Assembly (NCBI RefSeq): GCF_004027225.2
Contig: NW_022651110.1
Span: 700,517 to 764,516 of the forward strand
Length of the DNA stretch: 64,000 bases
Source of the DNA: Strigops habroptila
Taxonomy: Eukaryota; Chordata; Aves; Psittaciformes; Psittacidae
Reading direction: 5' to 3'
In this document: positions 1-9,600 of the stretch, piece by piece
Position numbering within the stretch: position 1 is the first letter of the stretch
Layout: every line of letters begins with the position of its first letter
Made by a program: the position numbers and the translations under genes
Notes under the pieces: model-generated
The model's database searches: none
Told to the model about the DNA's origin: nothing
What the model saw: the letters and a program-made list of their open reading frames with translations, nothing else

Positions 1-59
1 TCACCAGGCTTTGTCCCCACCGATGGTGCTGGGGAGGGGACACGGGGCGAGGACATGGG

Positions 60-800
60 CTGACACACGTGTGTGTTGTGTGGGCAGCGCTACAGCACAC
101 GTGTGTGTGTGTGAGCATGCTGGAGGAGGGGCCTAGGAAGGGGCTACATGCATGTGCATGCATGTATGTGCGCATACATGCATGTGCATGCACGCAAAGT
201 GGGGAGCGTGTATGTGCGCATGCCTGCATGTGTCTGCATATATGCACATGTGTGTGCATGTGCATGGGGTGCTTCTACATATGTTTTCAAGAGTGTGCAC
301 ACATGTGGGGGGTATGCGCATGCACATATGTGCACATAGGGAGGATGTTCATGTGCATGTGCTTGTGCATGGAGTCCTTCTACATGTGTGTGCACGTGTG
401 TGTGCATACAAATGTGTGTGTGCTCAAGGGGTGTGTGCATATATGCGCATGCGTGTATGTGTGCGTGTACATACATGTGTGTGCACTGTGTGTATATGGA
501 GTGTATGGACATACATACATGTATGTGCATGTGTGTGTGCATGGGGGTGTGTGTAGACATACATAGTGCATAAGGTGTGTGCATATATGCACGTGTGTAT
601 GTGTGTGTGCACAGAGTGTGCATACATACATGTATGTGCATTGCGTGTAATGGGGAGTGCGTGGGGTGTATGTGCATACATACGTGTGTGAGTGTGCACA
701 CGTGTACATACGTGTGCATGGGGATGAGCGCGGGGGGGCTGTATGTTCTTCTATGTGCACATGTGCGTGCACCCCTTTGTGTGTGCACGTGTGTGCATGT
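60..800. repeat. TG/CATG-rich cryptic microsatellite
   Basis: Alternating purine-pyrimidine DNA dominated by TGTG, GCATG and ACATA steps, with longer blocks such as GTGCATGTGCATG. Open frames occur on both strands but encode only Cys/His/Met/Val-rich strings with no family resemblance, so I treat them as repeat translations. DNA of this kind can adopt Z-form. Confidence 0.85.
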
Positions 801-999
801 GCCACCAGGACACACGTCAGAGCATGAAGCCATCAGGACACATATGAAGAGACAACGCCACCGACATACACATCAGGGCATGAAGCCACCAGGACCTGTG
901 TTAGGGCGTGATGCCACCATGCATGGGGGAACGGTGCCACCAGGACACAAAGGGCATGAAGCTCCCAGGACACACATGTCGGGGCAGGAAGCTGGGGTC

Positions 1000-1245
1000 C
1001 AGCATGTCCCCAAGGCTGGCCATGACCATGGGACCAGCATGTCCCTAAGGCTGGCCATGACCACGGGGTCCAGCATGTCCCCAAGGCTGGCCATGGCCAT
1101 GGGGTCCAGCATGTCCCCAAGGCTGGCCATGACCGTGGGTCCAGCATGTCCCCAAGGCTGGCCATGCCCCTCGGGACAAGGGTGTCCCCAAGGCTGGCCA
1201 TGCCCCTCGGGACAAGGGTGTCCCCAAGGCTGTCCCTTGTCCCCT
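1000..1245. repeat. ~35-bp minisatellite upstream of the CYP4F remnant
   Basis: About seven head-to-tail copies of a unit around GTCCAGCATGTCCCCAAGG plus CTGGCCATG. The last copies change to a GGGACAAGGGTG variant and run directly into the splice acceptor of the first CYP4F-like exon at 1250-1251. Confidence 0.85.
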
Positions 1246-1251
1246 GGGCAG

Positions 1252-2400
1252 GCCAAGGTCACGGAGGAGGGGTTGGAGCAGGCGGAGGCGCTGGCGACCC
1301 GGCCCCGCCGCGGGTGCCTCTGGTGGTTCCTGTCCTGGATGCTGGCCCTGAGGCTCTTCCACCCCGACACGCTGCGCCCCGTGCTCATGGCCACAGGTAG
1401 GGCACCAGCGCCACCCCCCGGCCATGGGTCCGCATGGCACCCAACACCGACCTGCACCCATCCCCATGGCACCCAACACCGACCTGCAACCCGCTGCCTG
1501 CACCCCATGGTCACCCAAGGTGTCCCCATGGCTGGCCGTGTCCATGCACCCACAGTGTGGTAGCCACCAAGACAACCTCAAGGGGCTTCAGAGGCACCCA
1601 GGGGTCACCCTTGTTGGCCCAGTGAGTGCCATGCCGTGGTGGCCACCAGCATGTCCCCGTGAAGGTCCCATGCGCCACCTAAAGGTATCACATGGCTAGC
1701 TCTTATAGCACCCAATAGTGGCCACCAACCTGCCCCTGAGGGTCCCCAAGCCACTCAACGATGTGACCCATGGCTAGTGCTTTATAGCACCCAATACGTG
1801 GCCACCAACCTGTACTTGAGGGTCCCCATGGCCACACAAAGGTTTCACCATGGCCAGCTCTTATAGCACCCAATAGTGGCCACCAGCCTGTACTTGAGGG
1901 TCCCCATGGCCACACAAAGGTGTCACCATGGCCAACCCATTGAGTACCCACATGCCCATGCCATCGTGGCCACCAACCTGTCCCTGAGCATCCCCAAGGC
2001 CACCCAAACGTGCCACCACCAAGCTGGTGGTCTGCTTGCACCCAAACCCCTGTCCTGTGGTGCTTATGGGTGCAGACAGAGGGTCCCTCACCCAAGGGAC
2101 CCCACCACCCTCCTTGCAATGATGCCACCCTCACCCCTGCTCCCCTCCTGCAGCCTCCATCTCCCCAAGGACCAGCTCTTCTACGGCTTCCTCAAGCCCT
2201 GGCTGGGTGAGTGGGTGCACAGGGGTGGTGGGATGGGGCAGGCAGCACCCATGGGTGCCCCCATGCAGGGGATGGGCTGCTGCTGAGCAATGGGCACAAG
2301 TGGGTGCAGCGCTGGTGCCTCCTGGCACCCGCCTTCCATGAGGACCAAGTCCTACACGGGCATCTTCAACCAGAGCACCCACATCAAGAATGGGAGCACC
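1252..2400 (+). pseudogene. CYP4F-family cytochrome P450 remnant, three exons
   Basis: Three exon-like blocks match the N-terminal third of CYP4F-type P450s (microsomal fatty-acid omega-hydroxylases). Exon A, 1252-1396, encodes VTEEGLEQAEAL... then FHPDTLRPVLMAT and ends at a GT donor. Exon B, 2154-2206, encodes PKDQLFYGFLKPWLG. Exon C starts at 2269 with DGLLLSNGHKW and APAFH, then FNQSTHIKNGS. Spacing and splice sites fit the family. Exon B is 53 nt where 54 is expected and is out of frame with exon A. Exon C changes frame between APAFH and the FNQS part. After about 2400 the match dissolves into CAGCACCCA repeats, and no haem-binding Cys region is seen. Intron A (1397-2153) carries a repeat with CACCCAATAGTGGCCACCA. 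I infer a pseudogene; homopolymer errors could explain the frame breaks but not the missing C-terminal two thirds. Confidence 0.75.
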
Positions 2401-2404
2401 CAGA

Positions 2405-2848
2405 CCTGCACCCACAACCCTGCCAGCACCCACTGCCTGCACCGAGAGCCCTGCCTGCACTCCAACCTGCCCCTAGAGCCCTACCTGCACCCACTGCCTG
2501 CAGCCTTTGCCTACACCCACAGCCCAGCCTGCACCCACTGCCCAGCACCCATCCTTGCCCCCAGCACCCACCCTTGCCCCCAGCACCCATCCCTGCCATC
2601 AGGACACATCCCTCCCCCAGAACCTGTCCTTGTCCCAAGCACACATCCTTGCCACTAGAAATCATCTGGCCCACAGCACCGATCCTGCACACAGCACACC
2701 ATCCTGTGCCCAGCACCCAATCCTGCACTCAGCACCCTTGCTGCACCAATCCCGCCACAGCACCCATCTCCACCCAGGAACCATCTGACTCCAGCACCCA
2801 CCCTGCACACAGCACCAATCAAGCACCCTTGACCATCCCTGCCCCTGC
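2405..2848. repeat. Degenerate CAGCACCCAT/CCTGC repeat
   Basis: Imperfect 10-25-bp units built on AGCACCCATCCTTGCCCC. They replace the rest of the CYP4F-like exon. No coding signal is visible on either strand. Confidence 0.75.
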
Positions 2849-3250
2849 TCCAACAGCTAAAGAGCCAGTAAAGGAAGCTGGTACTGGCCATCTTGGTGAG
2901 CAACGCAACGCTGCCACCAGCATTGCTTTTGCTCCTTGCTTTCCCACCTCAAACACCATCTACGTATCGCCTCTCCTCTCGGGTGCCCGCTCTCGGGCGT
3001 CCTGGAGAACGACTCAGAGTGCGAATGTCCGGGGCCCTGCTCCCACAGCCGAAGAGCCAGGACTGAAAGCTGCTGCTGGGCCTCTTCTGCACATGGTGAG
3101 CTCCGCAACGGTGCCACCGGCATGGCTCTCGCTCCTCGCTTTCCCACCTAAAAGTCTAATTGAATGCAACATCTACGGTGCCCACTCGAGGCTGTGCCGA
3201 GCCCGCCGCACTGAGCACGAACGTCCGGGCCCTGCTCTCACATCTGAAGA
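2849..3250. repeat. ~193-bp tandem repeat, two units plus a partial third
   Basis: The anchor CCCTGCTC..ACAGCNGAAGAGCC recurs at about 2854, 3046 and 3241, a period of 192-195 bp. Between anchors the two units share the GGTGAGC..CGCAACG segment, GCCACC(A/G)GCAT and GCTCCT(T/C)GCTTTCCCACCT. The length and moderate divergence are satellite-like. I cannot assign it to a named avian satellite. Confidence 0.7.
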
Positions 3251-3254
3251 GCCC

Positions 3255-3655
3255 GATGGGTAGGCACTAGGACCCGGCGGTTGGGCACTAGGACCCGGCG
3301 GGCGGGCACTAGAGCCAGGCGGGCGGGTACTACGAGCCGGTGGGCGGGCATTAGGACCCGGCGGGTGGGTACTAGACACGGTGGGCGGGCACTAGGACCC
3401 GGCAGGTGGGCATTAGAACACAGTGGGCGGGCAGTAGGACCAGGTGGGTCCTGGTGCCCGCCCGGCGGGTCCTAGTGCCCGCCCGCCGGGTCCTAGTACC
3501 TGCTCGTCCTCCGGGTCCTAGTGACCTTCCCCCGGGTCCTAGTACTCGCCCACCCACCAGGTCCTAGTACCTGCCCGCCCAGCGAGTCCTAATGCCCGCC
3601 CACCGGGTCCTAGTGCCCGCCCCTGGGGTCCTAGTGCCCAACCGCTGGGTCCTCT
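3255..3655. repeat. Inverted 21-22-bp minisatellite
   Basis: The left arm (about 3255-3450) repeats GGCGGGCACTAGGACCC. The right arm (about 3455-3655) repeats its reverse complement, GGGTCCTAGTGCCCGCC. The switch in orientation is near 3450. Each arm has roughly nine units, so the whole could fold into a long hairpin. Confidence 0.9.
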
Positions 3656-3659
3656 ATTT

Positions 3660-4081
3660 CAATAAGCATCAAAAACTAACTGCACAAAAAAAAAGGAAAA
3701 AGAAAATCACAAATCTTAGAAGCTATGAAAGACTGAATGAACTGCAGAGAAATAACCCCAGTGAAGCCTAAGAACTGAATGAGCTCCCTAATGAAAGGCT
3801 GGGCCTCATATACCCACAACCCCTCTCTCAATGCCCTAGGGCAGGGGTGGGGCAAACCACCAGCTGGGATATAAGTAGCCTGATGAGCCACACTCTGTCT
3901 TCTTTTCTATCTGATGTCTGTAACAAACAAAGGGCCAAATAGAGAAAAGTATTCTCCAGTAAAGCTAAAACACCAGCACTTTCACCACGATTACATCTTG
4001 TGCTTCAGACCATGGCTATGAAGGTAATTAATCTTCTCTATTCTGCTTTGACAAAGGTATAAAAACATAAGACTGTTTCTA
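3660..4081 (+). other. AT-rich island with promoter-like features, cut by the gap
   Basis: Composition drops sharply from the surrounding GC-rich DNA. There is a TATA-like GATATAAG at 3868-3875. An ATG at 4013 opens the short frame MAMKVINLLYSALTK, and both AAG|GTAATT and AAG|GTATAA look like splice donors. This could be the first exon of an AT-rich gene, an unrecognised interspersed repeat, or sequence from another locus placed beside the gap. I recognise no family. Confidence 0.35.
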
Positions 4082-4581
4082 NNNNNNNNNNNNNNNNNNN
4101 NNNNNNNNNNNNNNNNNNNNNNNNNNNNNNNNNNNNNNNNNNNNNNNNNNNNNNNNNNNNNNNNNNNNNNNNNNNNNNNNNNNNNNNNNNNNNNNNNNNN
4201 NNNNNNNNNNNNNNNNNNNNNNNNNNNNNNNNNNNNNNNNNNNNNNNNNNNNNNNNNNNNNNNNNNNNNNNNNNNNNNNNNNNNNNNNNNNNNNNNNNNN
4301 NNNNNNNNNNNNNNNNNNNNNNNNNNNNNNNNNNNNNNNNNNNNNNNNNNNNNNNNNNNNNNNNNNNNNNNNNNNNNNNNNNNNNNNNNNNNNNNNNNNN
4401 NNNNNNNNNNNNNNNNNNNNNNNNNNNNNNNNNNNNNNNNNNNNNNNNNNNNNNNNNNNNNNNNNNNNNNNNNNNNNNNNNNNNNNNNNNNNNNNNNNNN
4501 NNNNNNNNNNNNNNNNNNNNNNNNNNNNNNNNNNNNNNNNNNNNNNNNNNNNNNNNNNNNNNNNNNNNNNNNNNNNNNNNN
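4082..4581. other. Assembly gap, exactly 500 N
   Basis: Exactly 500 N. A round number usually marks a gap of unknown true size. The remaining exons of FARSA are missing on its left side, so much sequence is probably lost or the join is wrong. Confidence 0.98.
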
Positions 4582-5101
4582 CTATGGGGAACGGGGGGGG
4601 GTCCGGGGGGGTCACAGATACCCTATGGGGGTACAGGGGGCTGGAGACAGCCCTGATGGGGATATTCCCCCACCCCCCGGACACTTCCAGGGACCCCATG
4701 GGTCCCCTTTGGATGCTCCTGGGGACCCCCCCAGGACAATCCCAGCTCTTGGGGACCCCCATTTCCCCACCCAGGACCCCCATTCTCCCCCCGCAGTGAC
4801 CACCGTGTGCCCCTGGGGACCCCCCCCGCGTCTCTTAGAGCCCCCCATTTCCCCCCAAGGGACTCCTTTTCTCCCCTGGATCACTAGGGACCCCCATTTC
4901 TCCCCTTCCCTCCATTTCCCCCTCCCAGCACCCCCATTCCCCCTCCCAGACCCCCATATCTTCCCTTTCACGCCCCATTTCCCCCCTGGGAGCCCCATTT
5001 TCTCCTCTCCAGACCCTCGTTTTGCCCTCAGGACCCCCATTCCCCCCCCGGACCCCGGTTTTCCTCCCCCCATATCCCCATTTCTCCCCTGGTCCACTCA
5101 C
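4582..5101. other. FARSA intron 3 fragment, C-rich
   Basis: Loose repeats of CCCCCATTTCCCC and CCCAGGACCCCC. I looked on the minus strand for the next FARSA exon (expected after ...PRVFRA) and found none. Confidence 0.7.
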
Positions 5102-5679
5102 AGCGCGGAAGACTCGGGGTCCACCGGGCGCCCCCTTCTCCAGGCGCAGCCACTTGTTGGCCATGGCCTTACTGAAGCCAACCGAGCCACCGGGCAGCTT
5201 CTAACGGGGGGGGGGGGACAACGCATCCATGAGACCCCCCTCTCGGTGGCCCCGGTGCCGGTTCCGTTCCTCCCCCCAGGCTCCGGTACTCACCATCGCC
5301 TCGCTCTGGGGCAGCCCCTCCGCCGGGAGGCTGCGGAAGAGCCGCACCTCGGGGCTCCCGTCCCGCAGCACCTCCGCGCCCTCGGGGCTCAGCTCCCACC
5401 GCGTGGCCGCCCGCGCCTCCGCCTCGATCACCTGCGGGGCCGCCGCGCTCAGCACCCGGTAAGGATGTGTGTGTGTGTCCCCCCCATAAGCCGGTGCAAC
5501 CGGTTCCCCGCCGCTTCACCCACCTCCCCCAGCGCCTGCAGGCTCTTGACGGCGCCCACCAGGGTCTGGTGGTCGAGGCCGAGCGCGGCGGCCGCCTCCA
5601 GGCTGCAGAGGCCGCCGCCGGGCCCCGCCGCCGCCCGGTCCAGCCGCTGCAGCAGCAGCTCGGCCACGCTCGGCGACAT
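5102..5679 (-). CDS. FARSA: Phenylalanyl-tRNA synthetase alpha subunit, 5' part
   Basis: Cytosolic PheRS alpha subunit, which charges tRNA-Phe as an alpha2beta2 enzyme. Three exons are present: 5524-5679 (52 codons, [13 protein letters not shown] to KSLQALGE), 5294-5431 (46 codons, [14 protein letters not shown] to QSEAM) and 5102-5200 (33 codons, [17 protein letters not shown] to PRVFRA). Splice phases agree throughout and the donors are GTGGGT, GTGAGT and GTGAGT. These 131 residues match the N-terminal winged-helix tRNA-binding part of vertebrate FARSA ([18 protein letters not shown] and GPRVFR are diagnostic). The catalytic domain should lie further left but is missing. The 500-N gap begins about 520 bases beyond exon 3. 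The gene is head-to-head with CALR, as in human. Homology is certain; completeness is limited by the assembly. Confidence 0.95.
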
Positions 5680-5719
5680 CGCTGCGGCCGGAAGCGGTAC
5701 CCGCACCGAGCGGAAGCGG

Positions 5720-5875
5720 AGGGCGCCATCTTGAGTGTGGCTGCCGCCACTGTTAGCATAGGCGGGCGCCATTGTTACTATAGACAGGTGCCATCTTGAG
5801 TGTGGCGGGCGCCATTGTTGCTACAGATAGGTGTCATCTTGAGTGTGGCGAGTGCCATTGATACTGTAGAGGGTC
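5720..5875. promoter_or_regulatory. FARSA start-site minisatellite with YY1-like motifs
   Basis: Three imperfect ~46-bp units just upstream of the FARSA start. Each carries GCCATCTTGAGTGTGG (or GTCATCTTG) and most also GCCATTGTT. Read on the FARSA strand these are AAGATGGC, the YY1 core common at housekeeping start sites. The placement suggests the TSS region has been tandemly duplicated. Confidence 0.6.
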
Positions 5876-5924
5876 GCCCCACTCCCACCACCCAGGGTGG
5901 GCTTTTTGTGGTGGGGGTGGAGCT

Positions 5925-6091
5925 GTGACGTCGTGAGGCTGCAGAATGACGTCGTGATGCTGCAGAGTGACATCACGAGTCGCCTCGCGAGGGCGGGGGG
6001 GGGTTTGACAATAGACCCGGGAGAACCCCTGAGCGCGGCTCCCTCTGTCCGGTTCGCGCGCGGCGTGACGTCATTCGACCGCATGACGTCA
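5925..6091. promoter_or_regulatory. CRE-like cluster in the FARSA-CALR divergent promoter
   Basis: TGACGTCG at about 5926 and 5947, TGACATCA at about 5968, and perfect TGACGTCA at 6066-6073 and 6084-6091. TGACGTCA is the CREB/ATF palindrome. The cluster lies between the divergent FARSA and CALR genes. Confidence 0.6.
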
Positions 6092-6355
6092 CTGCTGCGT
6101 CATCGGTCTATTTTAGGCTACATATCCAAGACATAAGGACGCCCCCCCGTGTCACGTGACTCGCCATCCCATAATAACGCCATGAGGATGCGGATCGGGG
6201 CCCCTCCCCTCGCCCCGGTGCTATTATGGGATGGCGGCACCGCCCTGCACGTGCTGGGGGGGGGGGAAGGGAGGGGCCTGGCCCTTTAAGACTGCGCGCG
6301 GGACCACGTGACCGTAGAGGCGGGAGGGCGGGGAGGAGGCGTCCCCCTCCTAACG

Positions 6356-6537
6356 CGTGGTCGCTCCCGATTGGCCTCCTCGCGCAGCCAATGAGAAGCG
6401 GCCATCTGGGACGCCAACGTTCGGGGGCGCCGTCGCCGCCGGCCAGCGGGCGGGCGGCCAATAGGAGCGGGTCCTCAGAGGGTAAGATCCAATGGGAGGC
6501 GCCGGGAGGCGGGACGAGGGGCGGTGGGTTTATATAA
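6356..6537 (+). promoter_or_regulatory. CALR promoter: ER-stress element, CCAAT boxes and TATA
   Basis: A perfect ER-stress response element in reverse orientation lies at 6356-6374: CGTGG, nine bases, ATTGG (the complement reads CCAAT-N9-CCACG). Further CCAAT boxes are at 6388-6392 (followed after nine bases by CCATC, a half-matching element), 6459-6463 and 6489-6493. A TATA box, TATATAA, lies at 6531-6537, about 104 bases before the start codon. ERSEs bind NF-Y with ATF6/XBP1, which fits induction of calreticulin by unfolded protein. Confidence 0.85.
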
Positions 6538-6640
6538 GGCGGCGCCGCCTCCGTCCCCCTCCGCAGTGCCGGGCGCCGCCGGGCCGGGAGGGACCTGTTG
6601 GAGTGAAACGGAACGGGCCGGGCCGCGTGTGGACCCCGCC

Positions 6641-9600
6641 ATGACCCGCAGCAGCCTCCCCGCTGTCCTGCTCGGCGCCCTCCTGGCGCTGGCGGCCGCG
6701 GGGCCCACCCAGTACTTCCGGGAGGAGTTCGGGGATGGAGGTGAGGGGGGGGCGGATGTGGGGCTGGGGCTTGGGGGGGGGCGCTATAGGACCAAGAGAG
6801 ATAGGCCCAAAGAGAGGGGGATCCCATTGGGGCAGATGTGGGGCTGAGGGAGGGGGTGTTGTCTGAGGGGGAATCCCCCGGGGCTATAGGGCTGGGAGGG
6901 TCTCCTTGTGGGGCGGAGATAGGGGCAAAGAGAGGGGCATCCTATAGGGGATATAGGGCTGGGGGATGTCCCATTGGGGTAGATGTGGGGCTGAGGGATG
7001 GATATATATCCACTGCTGTGGGGTGGATATAGGGCCGAGGGGGGTTCCTTATGGGGAGAGAATGTGGGGCCGAAGGGGGGGGAAGGGTTGGGGGCAGCCA
7101 AGCGACACCTCCCAAGCTGGGCTTGTGGGGCTGAGGAGGAGGAGGGTAATGTGAGGAGGAAGGCTTCAGCCTGAGGGCAATGAGAGTCAATGGGGGCCTG
7201 TGGTGACCCCCCAGGTAGAGCTTGGGGAGGATCAAAGGGGGGGGGGGGCTGAACCCCATTGCCCCCCCTGAGCCTCCCGTTGCCCTGCAGACGCCTGGAC
7301 CCACCGGTGGGTGGAATCCAAACACAAACCCGACTACGGGCGCTTCGTCCTCAGCGCCGGCAAGTTCTACGGGGACGCCGAGAAGGACAAAGGTGGGGAT
7401 GGAGCTGCTTCCTTCGGGGTATCCCTTTAATTCCTGCTCTTCCCAAGCAGTTTTCCTTACGCCCCCGTTATCCGCAGGGATCCAGACGAGCCAGGACGCC
7501 CGGTTTTACGCCATCTCCGCCCGTTTCGAGCCCTTCAGCAACCGGGACAAGACGTTGGTGGTTCAGTTCACGGTGAAGCACGAGCAGAACATTGACTGTG
7601 GGGGGGGGTACGTCAAGCTCTTCCCCGCCAGCCTCAACCAGGAGGACATGCACGGAGACTCGGAGTACAACATCATGTTTGGTGGGTGGCCCCCCCTTTA
7701 AAACCCCCACAAAAAGCTCCTGAGGATCCCCCTTCACCCCCTTTGCCATCCTCTTCCTCCTCCAGGCCCCGATATTTGCGGCCCTGGCACCAAGAAGGTT
7801 CATGTTATCCTCAACTACAAAGGGAAGAATGTGCTCATCAATAAGGACATACGGTGCAAGGTGAGGGGAGGGTCCCTGCCCCACATGTGTGGGGTTTTCT
7901 GCCCCACATGACATGGTGGAGGGTGTTTGGGGCATCCCTATCTCACATTGGGGGTTCTGTGTGTAGGGGCTGCCCCCCCATAGGGTGATGGGGTGTGAGA
8001 TGGTAGGGGGTTCTTGCCCCATATTGGGTGGTTGGGGGGACTCCCTGCCCCACATCAAGTGATGGGGGATGATGGCGGGGTCTCTGCCCCACATGGGGTA
8101 ATGAGGTAGGGGGGGTGTTCTGCCCCACACTGGTTAATGGGGTTCCTGCCCCACATTAGGTGGTGAGATGATTAGAGTTGGGGGTGTCCCTGCCCCCCAT
8201 GGGGTGATGAGGGGGTGATGGGGGCTCCCTGCCCCATGTTGGGTGATGGGGTGTGTTTGGGGGGGTCCCTGCCCCACAGTAAGTAATGGAAGGTGTTTGG
8301 GGGGGTCCCTGCTTCTCAGGGAGTGTTTGGGGGGTGCCTGCCCCACATTAAGTAATGGAGGGTGTTTGGGGGAGTTCCTGCTTCTCAGGGGGTGTTTGGG
8401 GGGTGCCTGCACCACATTAGGTGATGGGGAGTGATGGTGTTTCCCTGTTTCACATTGTGGGTAATGGGGGGGGTCTCTGCCCCACATAGGGGTGTGATGG
8501 AGGTATCCCTGCCCCCCATAGGGCTTTAGTGGCATCTGTGTCCCCTATGGGGCGATACATGGGCTCCCTATCTTTTGTGGGGCAATAGGGGGGGCCCTGT
8601 CCCCTATGGAGATGATGGGGGGGTCCCTCATCCCTATGGGGCTTTAGGGGGATCCCTGCCTCTTATGGGGCAATACAGGGGGTTCCTCCCCCCTATGGAT
8701 GCAATGGGGGGGTCCATGTCTCCTGGGGATGCAATGGGGTGTCCCTGCCCCCCGTGGGGCAATAGGGGGGTCCCTGTCTCCTATGGATGCGATGGGGCGT
8801 CCCTCACCCCCATGGGGCTTTAGGGGCAGCCCTCCCCCTTATGGATGTGATGGGGGGGGTCCCTCATTCCTATGGGGCAACACAGGGGGTCCCTGCTCCC
8901 CATGGGGCAGTAGGGGGGTCCCCACTCCCTATGGGGCAATGGGGGGCTCCCTCACCCCTATGGGGCTTTGGGGGGGGTCCCCATCGCCTATGAATGCAAT
9001 GGGGGTTCTCTACTCTCTATGGGATGATACAGGGAGTTCCTTCCCCCTATGGATATGATGGGGGTTTCCTCCCCTCTATGGGGCTTTAGGGGGGTCCTTG
9101 CCCCCTATGGCTGTGATGGGGGTTCCCTCCCCCCTATGGGGCTTTAGGGGGGTCCCTCCCCCCTATGGATGTGACGGGGGTTCCCTCCCCCCTATGGGGC
9201 TTTAGGGGGGTCCCTGCCCCCCATCAGGAGGTGACGGGGGGGGTTCTCTCCCCCTTTCCCCCCCCAGGATGACGAGTTCACCCACCTGTACACGCTGGTG
9301 CTGCGGGCGGACAACACCTACGAGGTCAAGATCGACAACGGGCGCGTGGAGGGGGGGGCGCTGGAGGAGGACTGGGAGCTGCTGCCCCCCCGGCGCATCC
9401 GCGACCCCCAGGCCCACAAACCCGACGACTGGGACGAGCGCGCCAAGATCGATGACCCCGAGGACACCAAACCCGAGGTCTGGGGGGGCAAAAGGGGGGG
9501 GTAGGCACGTTTTGGGGGGGCTTCGGGGGCTTGAGAGTGTCTTTGAGGGGGTTTAAGCACATTTTTGGGGGGTCTTTGGGGGGTTTTAGGCATGTTTTGG

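Noticed and set aside
69-833. Cys/His-rich frames at the left edge
   Set aside because: These are translations of TG/CATG microsatellite DNA, open in several frames on both strands.
3660-4081. AT-rich island as a retroviral LTR or LINE fragment
   Set aside because: I could not see diagnostic ends, a target-site duplication or coding similarity, so I leave it unassigned.
8575-9058. Gly/Pro-rich, collagen-like frame in CALR intron 4
   Set aside because: It lies wholly inside an intron and reflects the CCCTATGGGG repeat.
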